Below, piece after piece: positions 57,312 through 64,000 of a stretch of 64,000 nt of DNA (positions are counted from its first letter, which is position 1; each line of letters starts with the position of its first letter). Source of the stretch: Nocardioidaceae bacterium UBA4001 (lineage in GTDB: Bacteria > Actinomycetota > Actinomycetes > Propionibacteriales > Nocardioidaceae). Made by a program: the position numbers and the translations under genes. The notes under the pieces are model-generated. The model worked only from the letters and a program-made list of their open reading frames with translations. It ran no database searches and was not told the DNA's origin. The DNA lies in assembly GCA_002384855.1 (NCBI GenBank), contig DGBP01000060.1, positions 12,747 through 76,746 on the forward strand. Direction: 5' to 3'.

Positions 57312-58262
57312 GCCCGAGAGTCGCCTCAGCGTGGGCACGCCCGTAGGCAGTTTGTCGCTGTGCTCGATGGAGTCCTTGGCCAGATCGGCTAACGCAGCCC
57401 TTCGTACGTCGCCGTCCATCGCTGCCTGCAGGAGCTCGCTCAGCCACGGGATCGCCTCTGGATACGAGGCCGTGTCGAGGACGAACTCCTGTCCTCGAGC
57501 GGCGCTGCGGAGTTCGACTCCATCGCCGTTCACCGTCCAGCGGGCCGAATCGCTGTGGTAACCGAGCGGCGGGCGCGACCCGTCGGGGGCGAACCAACTG
57601 GGAAGTGCCCACGTCGAGCGACTGGCCCCCGGCTTGGTGAGCCGCAGGCGATCGTCGTAGTGACTGAACGCGCCGGCGCCAGGAAGATCGACCGGCGCGC
57701 CTTCGAGCGTCAGCCTCTCGCGTGCGACGTAGACGGTGTTGTTCGGGCCGCGAATGCCGGCGATCAGGTGTGGGTGGTAGCTCATCCAATCGGGATGGGC
57801 GGCGCCGCCGACGGGGATGACCTCATCGATCTGCATCCAGCCCCAGATCACGTGCAGGTCGGGAGCGCCCTGCGCGAACGTGAGTCGCCCGGCGGACCTC
57901 GTCACGCGACGAAACCAGCCGAAGAACAGGAAGATGTCTCCGGGGCCGACGCCTTCGCGGGCCAGAACGGATTGGGCTGCGTCCACCTGCCCGAACAGCG
58001 GCCTCCAGCCGGGCATGCGCGGATATGCGGACTCGATCAGGTCGGGGTCGAGGTGCGCGAAGTGGTCGGGCCGTGTCTTCCCGCGCGTTAGTTCCGACGC
58101 CACCGTGCCGAGATTCTGGCCCGCCACATTGATCTCGTCGTATCTGATCGGTGACTGCTTGTCGGGGATCGGCAGCGGGATCATGGAGCCGTCGTCCAGG
58201 ATCGGGTTGGCGACCTTCCCGGCTCCGGAGTCGAATGCCTTCCGACTCAGGATCAGTTTCAC
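57303..58262 (-). CDS. Nmad3 (nucleotide-modification-associated domain 3) protein
   Basis: A 319-residue protein that matches the Nmad3 family along its length: KLILSRKAFDSGAGKVANP at the start, MIPLPIPDKQ, HLDPDL, PGWRPLFGQVDAAQ, GVGPGDIFLFFGWFRR, DLHVIWGWMQIDEV, the HPH motif in YHPHLIAG and NNTVYVARERL. Nmad families were predicted to act in making hypermodified DNA or RNA bases in phage and defence settings; the reaction is not established. GTG 58262 overlaps the Nmad2 stop (GTGA). A longer start (58295) is less likely because KLILSRK begins the family. Confidence 0.83.
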   Translation of the reverse strand: MKLILSRKAFDSGAGKVANPILDDGSMIPLPIPDKQSPIRYDEINVAGQNLGTVASELTRGKTRPDHFAHLDPDLIESAYPRMPGWRPLFGQVDAAQSVLAREGVGPGDIFLFFGWFRRVTRSAGRLTFAQGAPDLHVIWGWMQIDEVIPVGGAAHPDWMSYHPHLIAGIRGPNNTVYVARERLTLEGAPVDLPGAGAFSHYDDRLRLTKPGASRSTWALPSWFAPDGSRPPLGYHSDSARWTVNGDGVELRSAARGQEFVLDTASYPEAIPWLSELLQAAMDGDVRRAALADLAKDSIEHSDKLPTGVPTLRRLSGSA

Positions 58263-59179
58263 GGCTGCCGCCAACTTGTGTCGCCGGACTTCCACTGTGC
58301 GGGCGCGCCCAGGACGCCACCCGGGAGGTCCGCGAACCAGCGGGCAACCGTGCTCACCTGGTCGTGGGTGAAGTTCGAGCGGTGGCCCCGGCCGACGGCG
58401 AGGAACTCAAGTTCCTCCGGCAGCGTCGGGCCGCTTCGACCCCAGTAGGTGAAGCGTTCGCCGACGAGGACGTGGTGGCCGCCGAGGTCCGCCCGCTTGA
58501 GCTCAGGGTTCTCGGAGCCGTCTCGGTTGGAGTGGAAGGAGGGCAGTTGCCGGTACCCGCTGCTGACCGGCTCGTAGATGTTGTCGCCCGTGCGATTGAT
58601 GATCCGTGGCGAGTTCATGATCGGTCGACGGACCGCGTACTCGGGGTCTGCCCAGTACTCCTCGAACCCGATCACTTCCGCGACCTGAACGGCGTAGACA
58701 ACGCGCTCGCTACGGCTGGAGAGACCGACGATGATGTCGCCGGCCGTCGCCGTCTTGCGGATCAACGGCTTGCAGCACGCGAGTGTGAGCAGCCCGTGGA
58801 AGGGATTCGGCGAGAACCCGGAGTCGTGAACCACGATGTACGAGAACACCCGCTTCGTCTCGACCGGCGACCCGACAGTCCACGACGGCTCTCGCGGCAG
58901 GGCGAGCGACAGCGCACTGCCGTCGGGGCCAACCAGCTCCAACGCTGGAGCTTGGCGGTTCAGAGTTGCGATGGTCGGATCGTCGTCCCAATTAGGTCCG
59001 CACGACGACGAGTCCGACGGCTGACGTCGGTGGCCCGCTACGCGTGGAGCAGGTGCCTGCGTCGCCGTCCCGCGCGCCCAAGTGTGCCCGCATTGGTCAC
59101 ACGTGATGTGGCGACGCCCGTCGTCGAGAGCGACCCCGCGCAGCTCCTCGTCCTCGCCGCAGTCGGGGCACTCGATCAT
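58259..59179 (-). CDS. Nmad2 (nucleotide-modification-associated domain 2) protein with zinc ribbon
   Basis: A 306-residue protein. An N-terminal zinc ribbon (ECPDCGEDEEL then HITCDQCGHTW, four Cys at about 3-30) is followed by a linker and the Nmad2 domain: FSYIVVHDSGFSPNPFHGL, LTLACCKPLIRKTATAGD, ERVVYAVQVAEVIGFEEYW, then RPIMNSPRIINRTGDNIY and HHVLVGERFTYWGRSGP. The ribbon suggests binding to nucleic acid or a partner. ATG 59179 starts right at the ribbon; the frame is open further up to the operator but without conserved sequence. Forms an operon with Nmad3. Confidence 0.82.
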   Translation of the reverse strand: MIECPDCGEDEELRGVALDDGRRHITCDQCGHTWARGTATQAPAPRVAGHRRQPSDSSSCGPNWDDDPTIATLNRQAPALELVGPDGSALSLALPREPSWTVGSPVETKRVFSYIVVHDSGFSPNPFHGLLTLACCKPLIRKTATAGDIIVGLSSRSERVVYAVQVAEVIGFEEYWADPEYAVRRPIMNSPRIINRTGDNIYEPVSSGYRQLPSFHSNRDGSENPELKRADLGGHHVLVGERFTYWGRSGPTLPEELEFLAVGRGHRSNFTHDQVSTVARWFADLPGGVLGAPAQWKSGDTSWRQP

Positions 59180-59391
59180 CGCCACACCCCCGGTCCCGTC
59201 GCTGCCTTGATCGCAACAGTAACCGCGCGGTCCGACACACGCGATCTGTTGTTGAGATCCGGCGAAATCAATCGCAACACAACAACTTCCGCGGGACTCG
59301 GAGTTTCGTGAGTGTGTGCTGTTCCGTATCAAACTGATACGGAACAGCACTCAGTCGTCCGGGGGCGAGGTTGCTCGAATGCGCAGCTGGC
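59180..59391. promoter_or_regulatory. Nmad promoter region with perfect palindrome
   Basis: The palindrome 59316-59350 has 16-nt arms GTGCTGTTCCGTATCA and TGATACGGAACAGCAC around AAC. Left of its centre it shares 16 of 18 positions with the abiEi operator. It lies about 140 nt upstream of the Nmad2 start and 42 nt past the end of the next minus-strand gene, so it should control the Nmad operon. Confidence 0.8.
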
Positions 59392-59700
59392 TCACGCTGA
59401 CCGCCGTCGCCGCTTCGGCTGGGGGAGCAGGTCGGTGATCGCGATCGACTCCCGCTCGGGCGCGACGAGCGCGTCGAGTGCAGCCTCAGCCAGCTCCATC
59501 CGCTTCTCCTCCCAGGCCAGCAACTGGTCGAGCCGCCACCGGTCGGGGTGCGTCATCACCGGCGCCGGCACCAGTGATCGGTCCTTGAGGTTCTGGTAGC
59601 CCTTCGTCTTGCCCCAGCCGTAGCGCGCCATCACGTCGTGCGCGTCGAGGAAGACGTGCCGCGGGTCGGCGTCGTCCCCGGCATCCGGCGGCCAGTGCAT
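59392..59700 (-). CDS. small DNA-binding-type element protein
   Basis: A 102-residue protein. VFLDAHDVMARYGWGKTKGYQNLKD resembles the helix-turn-helix of AlpA/excisionase-type proteins (a variant with WGKTKGY for the recognition helix); then come a charged helix and a basic RRRRS end. ATG 59700 is 3 nt after the excisionase stop, so the two form an operon. Probably an element regulator; exact role unknown. Confidence 0.65.
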   Translation of the reverse strand: MHWPPDAGDDADPRHVFLDAHDVMARYGWGKTKGYQNLKDRSLVPAPVMTHPDRWRLDQLLAWEEKRMELAEAALDALVAPERESIAITDLLPQPKRRRRSA

Positions 59701-59703
59701 GGC

Positions 59704-59952
59704 TCACACCGCCTTCGGCTTGCCGAGCACGGGCTGGGATGCGAGGCGCTGGGTGCGGATGAAGGTCCGCAGGTCGCCGACGGTCGTGTAGAGGCGCCGG
59801 CCGATCTTGAAGAACTCCGGTCCGGTGCCCTCCTGGCGCCACCAGCGGACGGTGTTGACCGGTGTCCGCAGGATCTCGGCGACGTCGTCGAGGGTGAGCA
59901 GCTCGTCGTCGTGGCGAGCGTGAAAGGGGACGTCGTGGGCGTTGCTGTTCAT
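59704..59952 (-). CDS. excisionase-type helix-turn-helix protein
   Basis: An 82-residue protein with a MerR-like excisionase HTH: LLTLDDVAEILRTPVNTVRWWRQEGTGPEFFKIGRRLYT. Such proteins direct excision of integrative elements or regulate them. ATG 59952 has the strong site AGGAGGA just upstream. No integrase gene is in the window, so its partner must lie beyond the right edge or be lost. Confidence 0.85.
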   Translation of the reverse strand: MNSNAHDVPFHARHDDELLTLDDVAEILRTPVNTVRWWRQEGTGPEFFKIGRRLYTTVGDLRTFIRTQRLASQPVLGKPKAV

Positions 59953-60058
59953 GGTTCCTCCTGTCAGGCGTTGGCCCGCGAGGATCGTGGGCGACAGGTA
60001 GGTGTGCGGGCCGTGCCGCACGGAGGACCAAATACGTTCGATCGGATATCGTCGAGGA

Positions 60059-61000
60059 ATGGATCGGGCGTACCTGCTCGAAGTCGCACGACGTGCCAGC
60101 GGTCTGACCCAGGCCGAGCTCGCCGCCAGATCCGGTACGTCGCAGGCGACGATGTCGGCGTACGAACGAGGTCTGAAGTCGCCGACGCTCAAGGTCGCCG
60201 CGCGAATCCTCGAAGCCGCGGGCTACGACCTCAACCTGCGCCGGCTCATCGACTGGGTCGAGCACGAAGCGCCCGGAGTCGGGCACTTCTGGGTGCCGAG
60301 CACCCTCTGGCACGTCGAGACGCCCGACTGCTTCGCGATCCTGGCGTTCCCCGACCTCATCGGCGACGGGCCGATGCGCGAGTGGGACATGCACGACCGC
60401 GCACAGCGCAAGGGCGTGTACGAGCAGTTACTTCAAGGTGGCTCGCCCGAGGAGATGATCCGCTGGATCGACGGCCCCCTCCTGGTCGACGTGTGGGACG
60501 AGCTCGAACTCCCGGACGCGGTCCGCGAGGCGTGGAAGTGGCCGATTGTGATCGCGCGGGGACCGACCCACCCGGACACCGTGCGGGTCCTGGGCCGAGG
60601 GGACGACTCTTTCACGGCTGAAGCGTGGGTCCGCGGACACGAAGCAGTGCCAAGGAGGGCGCCGGCTCCGAAGGAGCCGCGGGTGCGGTTCATCCGGACG
60701 CGCTTCGATCCGCGGCCGCCAGCGCCGACAGCGGGCGGCGACGAGATGAAACCGGCAGCGACCGTCGCCAAGATCGCCGAACGGCTCGCCACTCAACTGG
60801 CAACGTCGCGGCACCCGGCCGCCCCGGCGACGTGGAACGCTGGAGTCGCGTTCGCGCGGAGGTGGGCGGACTTGGGCCACGGCCACACCGTGGTGCTTGC
60901 GCCGAGCGGACCCGGATGCGTCGTCGGTGTCACGGTTGAGCCCTACGACGACAGGCCCGCCGTCGGCGAGCAACTGATCAGGCTGTGGCGAACGGACTGA
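60059..61000 (+). CDS. XRE-family HTH protein with long unassigned C-terminal region
   Basis: A 313-residue protein. The N-terminal 60 residues are an XRE helix-turn-helix (LLEVARRASGLTQAELAARSG, TSQATMSAYERGLKSPTLKV). Residues about 75-200 (GHFWVPSTLWHVETPDCFAIL, EEMIRWIDGPLLVDVWDELELP) and the C-terminal 80 residues (ERLATQLATSRHPAAPATW) have no family I recognise. ATG 60059 with GTCGAGGA upstream. Divergent from the excisionase, so it may control that promoter. It converges on the relaxase gene. Confidence 0.75.
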   Translation: MDRAYLLEVARRASGLTQAELAARSGTSQATMSAYERGLKSPTLKVAARILEAAGYDLNLRRLIDWVEHEAPGVGHFWVPSTLWHVETPDCFAILAFPDLIGDGPMREWDMHDRAQRKGVYEQLLQGGSPEEMIRWIDGPLLVDVWDELELPDAVREAWKWPIVIARGPTHPDTVRVLGRGDDSFTAEAWVRGHEAVPRRAPAPKEPRVRFIRTRFDPRPPAPTAGGDEMKPAATVAKIAERLATQLATSRHPAAPATWNAGVAFARRWADLGHGHTVVLAPSGPGCVVGVTVEPYDDRPAVGEQLIRLWRTD

Positions 61001-61026
61001 ACCCGATCCGGTGCCTCAACCGCGCT

Positions 61027-63588
61027 TCAAAACCCGATGCCCGGTGCCGACGGCGATGCCGCAGGCCGGGAGTCGAACTCGGCAGGAAGACGCGGCGCCT
61101 GCCGCCGCCTTGGTGCCTTCCGCCCGTACCGTTCGATCGCCTCGGCCGCCGCCGCCCGTGCGTGGGCCGGCCCGAGGTCGGCACGATCGCGCGCGAACAC
61201 GTCGCGCCACTGCTTGCGCGCATGCTCGACAGACTCGGCGACGAGGTGCGCGACGTTTCGCTCGCGGCCGCGTGTCATCCCGACGTACGCCGACGCGGCT
61301 CCGCTGTGCTCGCCGACCAGCACGTGGCCCTCGGTCACCGTGGCGCCTTGCGCGCCGTAGGCGGTCGTGGCGTAGGCGAGCTCGACGTCGCGGCGTACGT
61401 AGTCGGGCGGCAACACACGAATCCCCGCCTCGCCCCTGACGGTGAGCACGCCGCGATCGCACGAGACGACGATCCACAACTCGCGGTTCGCGACGTCGGC
61501 ATCGCGGTCGTTGCGCCGGGTCGCGATGATGTCGCCCACGCCGAGCCATTCACCTGCCGCGGTCAGCACCTGCTCGTCGACCTCACCGGTCGCCTTGCGG
61601 ATCCGGTGCGCGAAGGCGTTGATCCGGCCCACCTGCTCGCGGGTGTCGGCCACGACGAGCTTGCCGACGCTGGCTTCAGCGGCGAGGCGTCGGGTCCGTT
61701 CGACGTCGCTTCCGTGGATGACGATCTCGCCGCGAGCGAGGAGTTCATCGAACACCTCGCCAGGCGCGGTGCCGGTCCGCATCCGCACCGACAGCTCGGC
61801 ATAGCGGGGGTCCTTGAAGCGGCGTACACCGTCGAGCTGCTGCACTTGATCGGGTGCGTACCTGATCGCCAGATCCAGGACCCCGCCACGGCCGACGGCG
61901 GGGAGCTGATGGCGGTCGCCGACCAGAATCACCAGGGCCTTGGTCTCGTCGGCCAGACGGAGTAGCGCGCGGGCGGTGTCCTGGTCGACCATGCCCGCCT
62001 CGTCGACGACGAGCAGGTCCCCCCGCCGCAACCGGGCACTGGCGTCCGGCGAAGCGTCGACCCGGCTCCACCGACCGTCCTCGTCCCAGCGGAAGCCGTG
62101 CTGGTGGAGCAGCCACGCGGCGGAGTACGACGCCGCGCCGGTCGCGCTCTCGGCGACTTGGGCCGCCTTGAGGGTCGGTGTGACCACGACCATCCGACGG
62201 CCGGCAGCGGTCGCCCGCTCGCGGGTGGAAGCCAGTCGGGCGGTCTTGCCAGCACCGGCTGCGCCCTCCATGACAGTGATCGCCTCGGCCTCGGCGCGGG
62301 TGATGATCCGGTCGACGATCTCGTACTCGACGGCCAACACGTCGGCCGAGGTGAGGGTGCGGACGTGCTCGGGCTCGTCGGCGCGGCCGAGCAACGACTC
62401 CGACGCGGCGACGATGCGAGCGGTCAGATCCTCGGCCAACTCGATGCGGACGGCTGCGTCCAGGACTCCTCCGCTCGACGCGATGATGCGCTCGACCTCG
62501 CCCCGGGCGTCGGCCGCGTTCCACGCCGAGCGACGTGAGCCGAGGCGGGCGAGGGTCAGCTCGACGACGCCGTCGCGGTCGACCGCACCTGCGCGCAGGG
62601 AGCAGAGCGGCGCGTTCGGCGCCGGCGGCTGATAGCCGAGCTCGTGCAGCTCCTCGATCCACCGCTCACGCAGCTCCTCGCCGCTGGTCGGCACGACCTT
62701 GTCGGGGCGGGCGTCGGCCCACGCCCGCCGATCCCACGCCCGCTGTAACGCCGGTCCGGGTTCCTCGCCGGGATGCTCGGCGCGCCACTCAGCCTCGTAG
62801 GTGTCGATGTTCGCCTCGATCTGCTTGGCCCGTGCGCTGAACGCTCCGCTGTACGGCGCCAACTCGACGACCTCGCCGGTTGCGGCGTCGAGGTTGAACC
62901 CGCGTCGCGCCAGCGCCTCGCGGAACCCCGGGTCGGTCATCACGGCCGCGTGCCCGATCCCGTTGATCGCCTCCAGGCTGTCGCGGACCCCGACGGTGTG
63001 CAGCCCGCGCCACACCGGTCCGTTGGTTGAGCCTGTCGAAACCAAGACCCTGGCGTTGATCTGCAGATGTAGATGCCGGTGTGGGTCGCCGGCCCGGGAG
63101 GTGAAATGGCGTACGACGGCCGCCTCGACCTCCTCGACAGGCACCTGCACCTGCCGATCGCGCGGCCCGACGCGCGTCGTCGCGTGAATGGCGAGCCACC
63201 CGATGATCTCCTCGGCCGCAGCCATCTGCGCCGCGTCGTACGCCTCCGCAATCTCCGGGTGCAGGGCTGCCGCGAGCGACCAGGTCTTCGGCCCGTTCAC
63301 GGTGACCTCGACGAACCGGACGCCCTTCTCGTCCTTCCGCAACCGCCCCTTCGCGAGGCCGGTGTCGACGTCGTAGCCGGCGACCCATCGCTCGTAGGTC
63401 GCGCCGTCCATGTCAGCCCGTCGCTCGACCCGGAACCGTTGGTCGAGCTTGTCGAGACCCGCAGCGAAGTGCATGGCGACCCCGCTGCCCTCGGTGAGGT
63501 AGTAGTCGTCCGCCCGGGACCGATCGGCCTCGACGTAGTGTCGAGCGGCGGCTGCTGCGCCGCGGTAGATCTTCATGCCGCCGTGCAC
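61027..63588 (-). CDS. MobF-type relaxase / TraA-like helicase
   Basis: An 853-residue conjugation protein. The relaxase domain (about 5-320) has DYYLTEGSG, the catalytic-Tyr region, VNGPKTWSLAAAL and the metal-binding three-His motif HRHLHLQIN at 170-178. The SF1 helicase follows with Walker A EGAAGAGKT near 440, LLVVDEAGMVD near 526, GDRHQLPAVGRGG and, at the end, ATTAYGAQGAT and YVGMTRGRERN. It nicks oriT and drives single-strand transfer. GTG 63588 is chosen for AGGGAGG 8 nt upstream; ATG 63576 is the alternative. Short for the family, with two repeat insertions. No coupling protein is nearby. Confidence 0.9.
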   Translation of the reverse strand: MHGGMKIYRGAAAAARHYVEADRSRADDYYLTEGSGVAMHFAAGLDKLDQRFRVERRADMDGATYERWVAGYDVDTGLAKGRLRKDEKGVRFVEVTVNGPKTWSLAAALHPEIAEAYDAAQMAAAEEIIGWLAIHATTRVGPRDRQVQVPVEEVEAAVVRHFTSRAGDPHRHLHLQINARVLVSTGSTNGPVWRGLHTVGVRDSLEAINGIGHAAVMTDPGFREALARRGFNLDAATGEVVELAPYSGAFSARAKQIEANIDTYEAEWRAEHPGEEPGPALQRAWDRRAWADARPDKVVPTSGEELRERWIEELHELGYQPPAPNAPLCSLRAGAVDRDGVVELTLARLGSRRSAWNAADARGEVERIIASSGGVLDAAVRIELAEDLTARIVAASESLLGRADEPEHVRTLTSADVLAVEYEIVDRIITRAEAEAITVMEGAAGAGKTARLASTRERATAAGRRMVVVTPTLKAAQVAESATGAASYSAAWLLHQHGFRWDEDGRWSRVDASPDASARLRRGDLLVVDEAGMVDQDTARALLRLADETKALVILVGDRHQLPAVGRGGVLDLAIRYAPDQVQQLDGVRRFKDPRYAELSVRMRTGTAPGEVFDELLARGEIVIHGSDVERTRRLAAEASVGKLVVADTREQVGRINAFAHRIRKATGEVDEQVLTAAGEWLGVGDIIATRRNDRDADVANRELWIVVSCDRGVLTVRGEAGIRVLPPDYVRRDVELAYATTAYGAQGATVTEGHVLVGEHSGAASAYVGMTRGRERNVAHLVAESVEHARKQWRDVFARDRADLGPAHARAAAAEAIERYGRKAPRRRQAPRLPAEFDSRPAASPSAPGIGF
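63025..63043. repeat. interspersed repeat copy 1 in the relaxase gene
   Basis: GGTTGAGCCTGTCGAAACC; on the coding strand it reads VSTGST directly after the three-His motif segment QINARVL, where relatives continue straight to WRGLHTVG. Confidence 0.75.
63441..63459. repeat. interspersed repeat copy 2 in the relaxase gene
   Basis: GGTCGAGCTTGTCGAGACC; on the coding strand it is read as GLDKLDQ, a different phase from copy 1, in the poorly conserved part before MDGATYERWV. Confidence 0.6.
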
Positions 63589-63660
63589 GCGGACCACCTC
63601 CCTCAACAACCGTCGACAACCGCATTTCCGCAGGTCCGGCGGCACATCCACGCCCGTCCC

Positions 63661-63678
63661 GCTACGAAACTTCGTAGC
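63661..63678. promoter_or_regulatory. palindromic operator upstream of the relaxase gene
   Basis: GCTACGAA-AC-TTCGTAGC, perfect 8-nt arms, 73 nt before the relaxase start. A likely site for a transfer repressor. Confidence 0.65.
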
Positions 63679-64000
63679 ATGCGTGCCGCCTGAGAACGAG
63701 GTGGAGAGAGGGCGGCTGAGGGAGGAGTTGGGGAGCCATTGAGAGTTGGCGATGAACGTTAAGGAAGCGGTGAGCGAGTGGAGTGAAAGGCAAGCCTGTA
63801 GGGAGGGTGGCGGATGAGGCTCAGGGGTGGTGGTTCCCGTTAGCGGCGTCTTTGATCGACACGGCGAGCGCTTCGCTGTCCACGCGCTGCTCGCCGTCGG
63901 ACACGCCGTCCGGGAACGCCTACATCGCCCAGGTTGCAGGCACCGTCGAACCGCCCACTGTGGGACACCCGCGTCCGCTGGTCAAGTCCGCTGGGGTGGT
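63679..64000. other. right edge without a supported gene
   Basis: I see no convincing gene. On the minus strand a 27-codon frame (VSDGEQRVDSEALAVSIKD, ending TGA at 63821) looks coding-like but is preceded in phase by TAG at 63920-63922. The sequence around 63730-63800 is purine-rich (GAG/GGA runs), unlike the rest, and could hold the transfer origin. Confidence 0.35.

Noticed and set aside
63821..63922. Minus-strand short frame ending SIKDAANGNHHP
   Set aside because: Only 27-33 codons, closed upstream by TAG, and no recognised family; too little to call a gene.

Overview
The window is high-GC chromosomal DNA of an actinomycete. Mycothiol S-conjugate amidase (mca), the CarD-era style leaderless promoters (TANNNT boxes ending 6-7 nt before the start codon), frequent GTG starts, and the gene order SGNH hydrolase - cbs - metB - greA - DUF4307 - mca - small TM protein - yyaL (the order known from Mycobacterium tuberculosis Rv1075c-Rv1084) all point to Actinobacteria. 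The protein style and the short interspersed TCGAC-GGCTC repeats suggest Nocardioides or a close relative in the Propionibacteriales; the genus is an inference.

Layout. 1-7004: end of ispE, an ABC-F ATPase, a MarR regulator divergent from a trans-aconitate-type methyltransferase with two clear operators between them, and a lipid desaturase locus (acyl-ACP desaturase, TetR regulator, membrane acyl-CoA desaturase) in which both desaturase promoters carry the same double operator. 7084-23785: a housekeeping block on the plus strand: tRNA-Gln, glmU, prs, rplY, pth, cysQ, HAD hydrolase, mfd, lipoprotein, mazG, eno, ftsB-like, DUF501, ppx, uracil-DNA glycosylase, ACT protein, def and a tRNA with a UAA anticodon. 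23786-25370: a 1.6-kb insert between that tRNA and a degenerate copy of its 3' end, carrying a secreted Asp-rich calcium-binding-type protein. 25442-30080: a four-gene OpuC-type compatible-solute ABC transporter and a Bax-inhibitor-1 family protein. 30175-46523: sulfur amino acid genes (cbs, metB, msrA), a guanidine-III riboswitch with its SMR guanidinium exporter, an orphan MutL-type ATPase, an MFS pump whose MarR gene has an in-frame amber codon, ilvA, greA.

46647-52452: mca and a compact divergent locus for persulfide/sulfane-sulfur handling: a CsoR-family regulator with the CstR-type Cys-Cys pattern, DUF302 protein, thioredoxin, three rhodanese-containing proteins including a persulfide-dioxygenase-type fusion, and a 38-residue Cys-rich peptide too short for routine gene calling. 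Three ATACCC/GGGTAT palindromes mark the control regions.

52596-64000: yyaL is cut after its CHWCH motif and an integrative element begins. It carries a pRiA4b-ORF3-like/SEC-C gene pair, a nucleotidyltransferase with an operator over its start codon, an AbiEi/AbiEii abortive-infection toxin-antitoxin pair, a convergent Nmad2-Nmad3 (nucleotide-modification-associated) pair, an excisionase, two other DNA-binding proteins and a MobF relaxase/helicase. The AbiEi promoter and the Nmad promoter share nearly the same long palindrome, so the two modules look like one regulon; this is the strongest candidate here for an undescribed defence system. No integrase or coupling protein lies inside the window.
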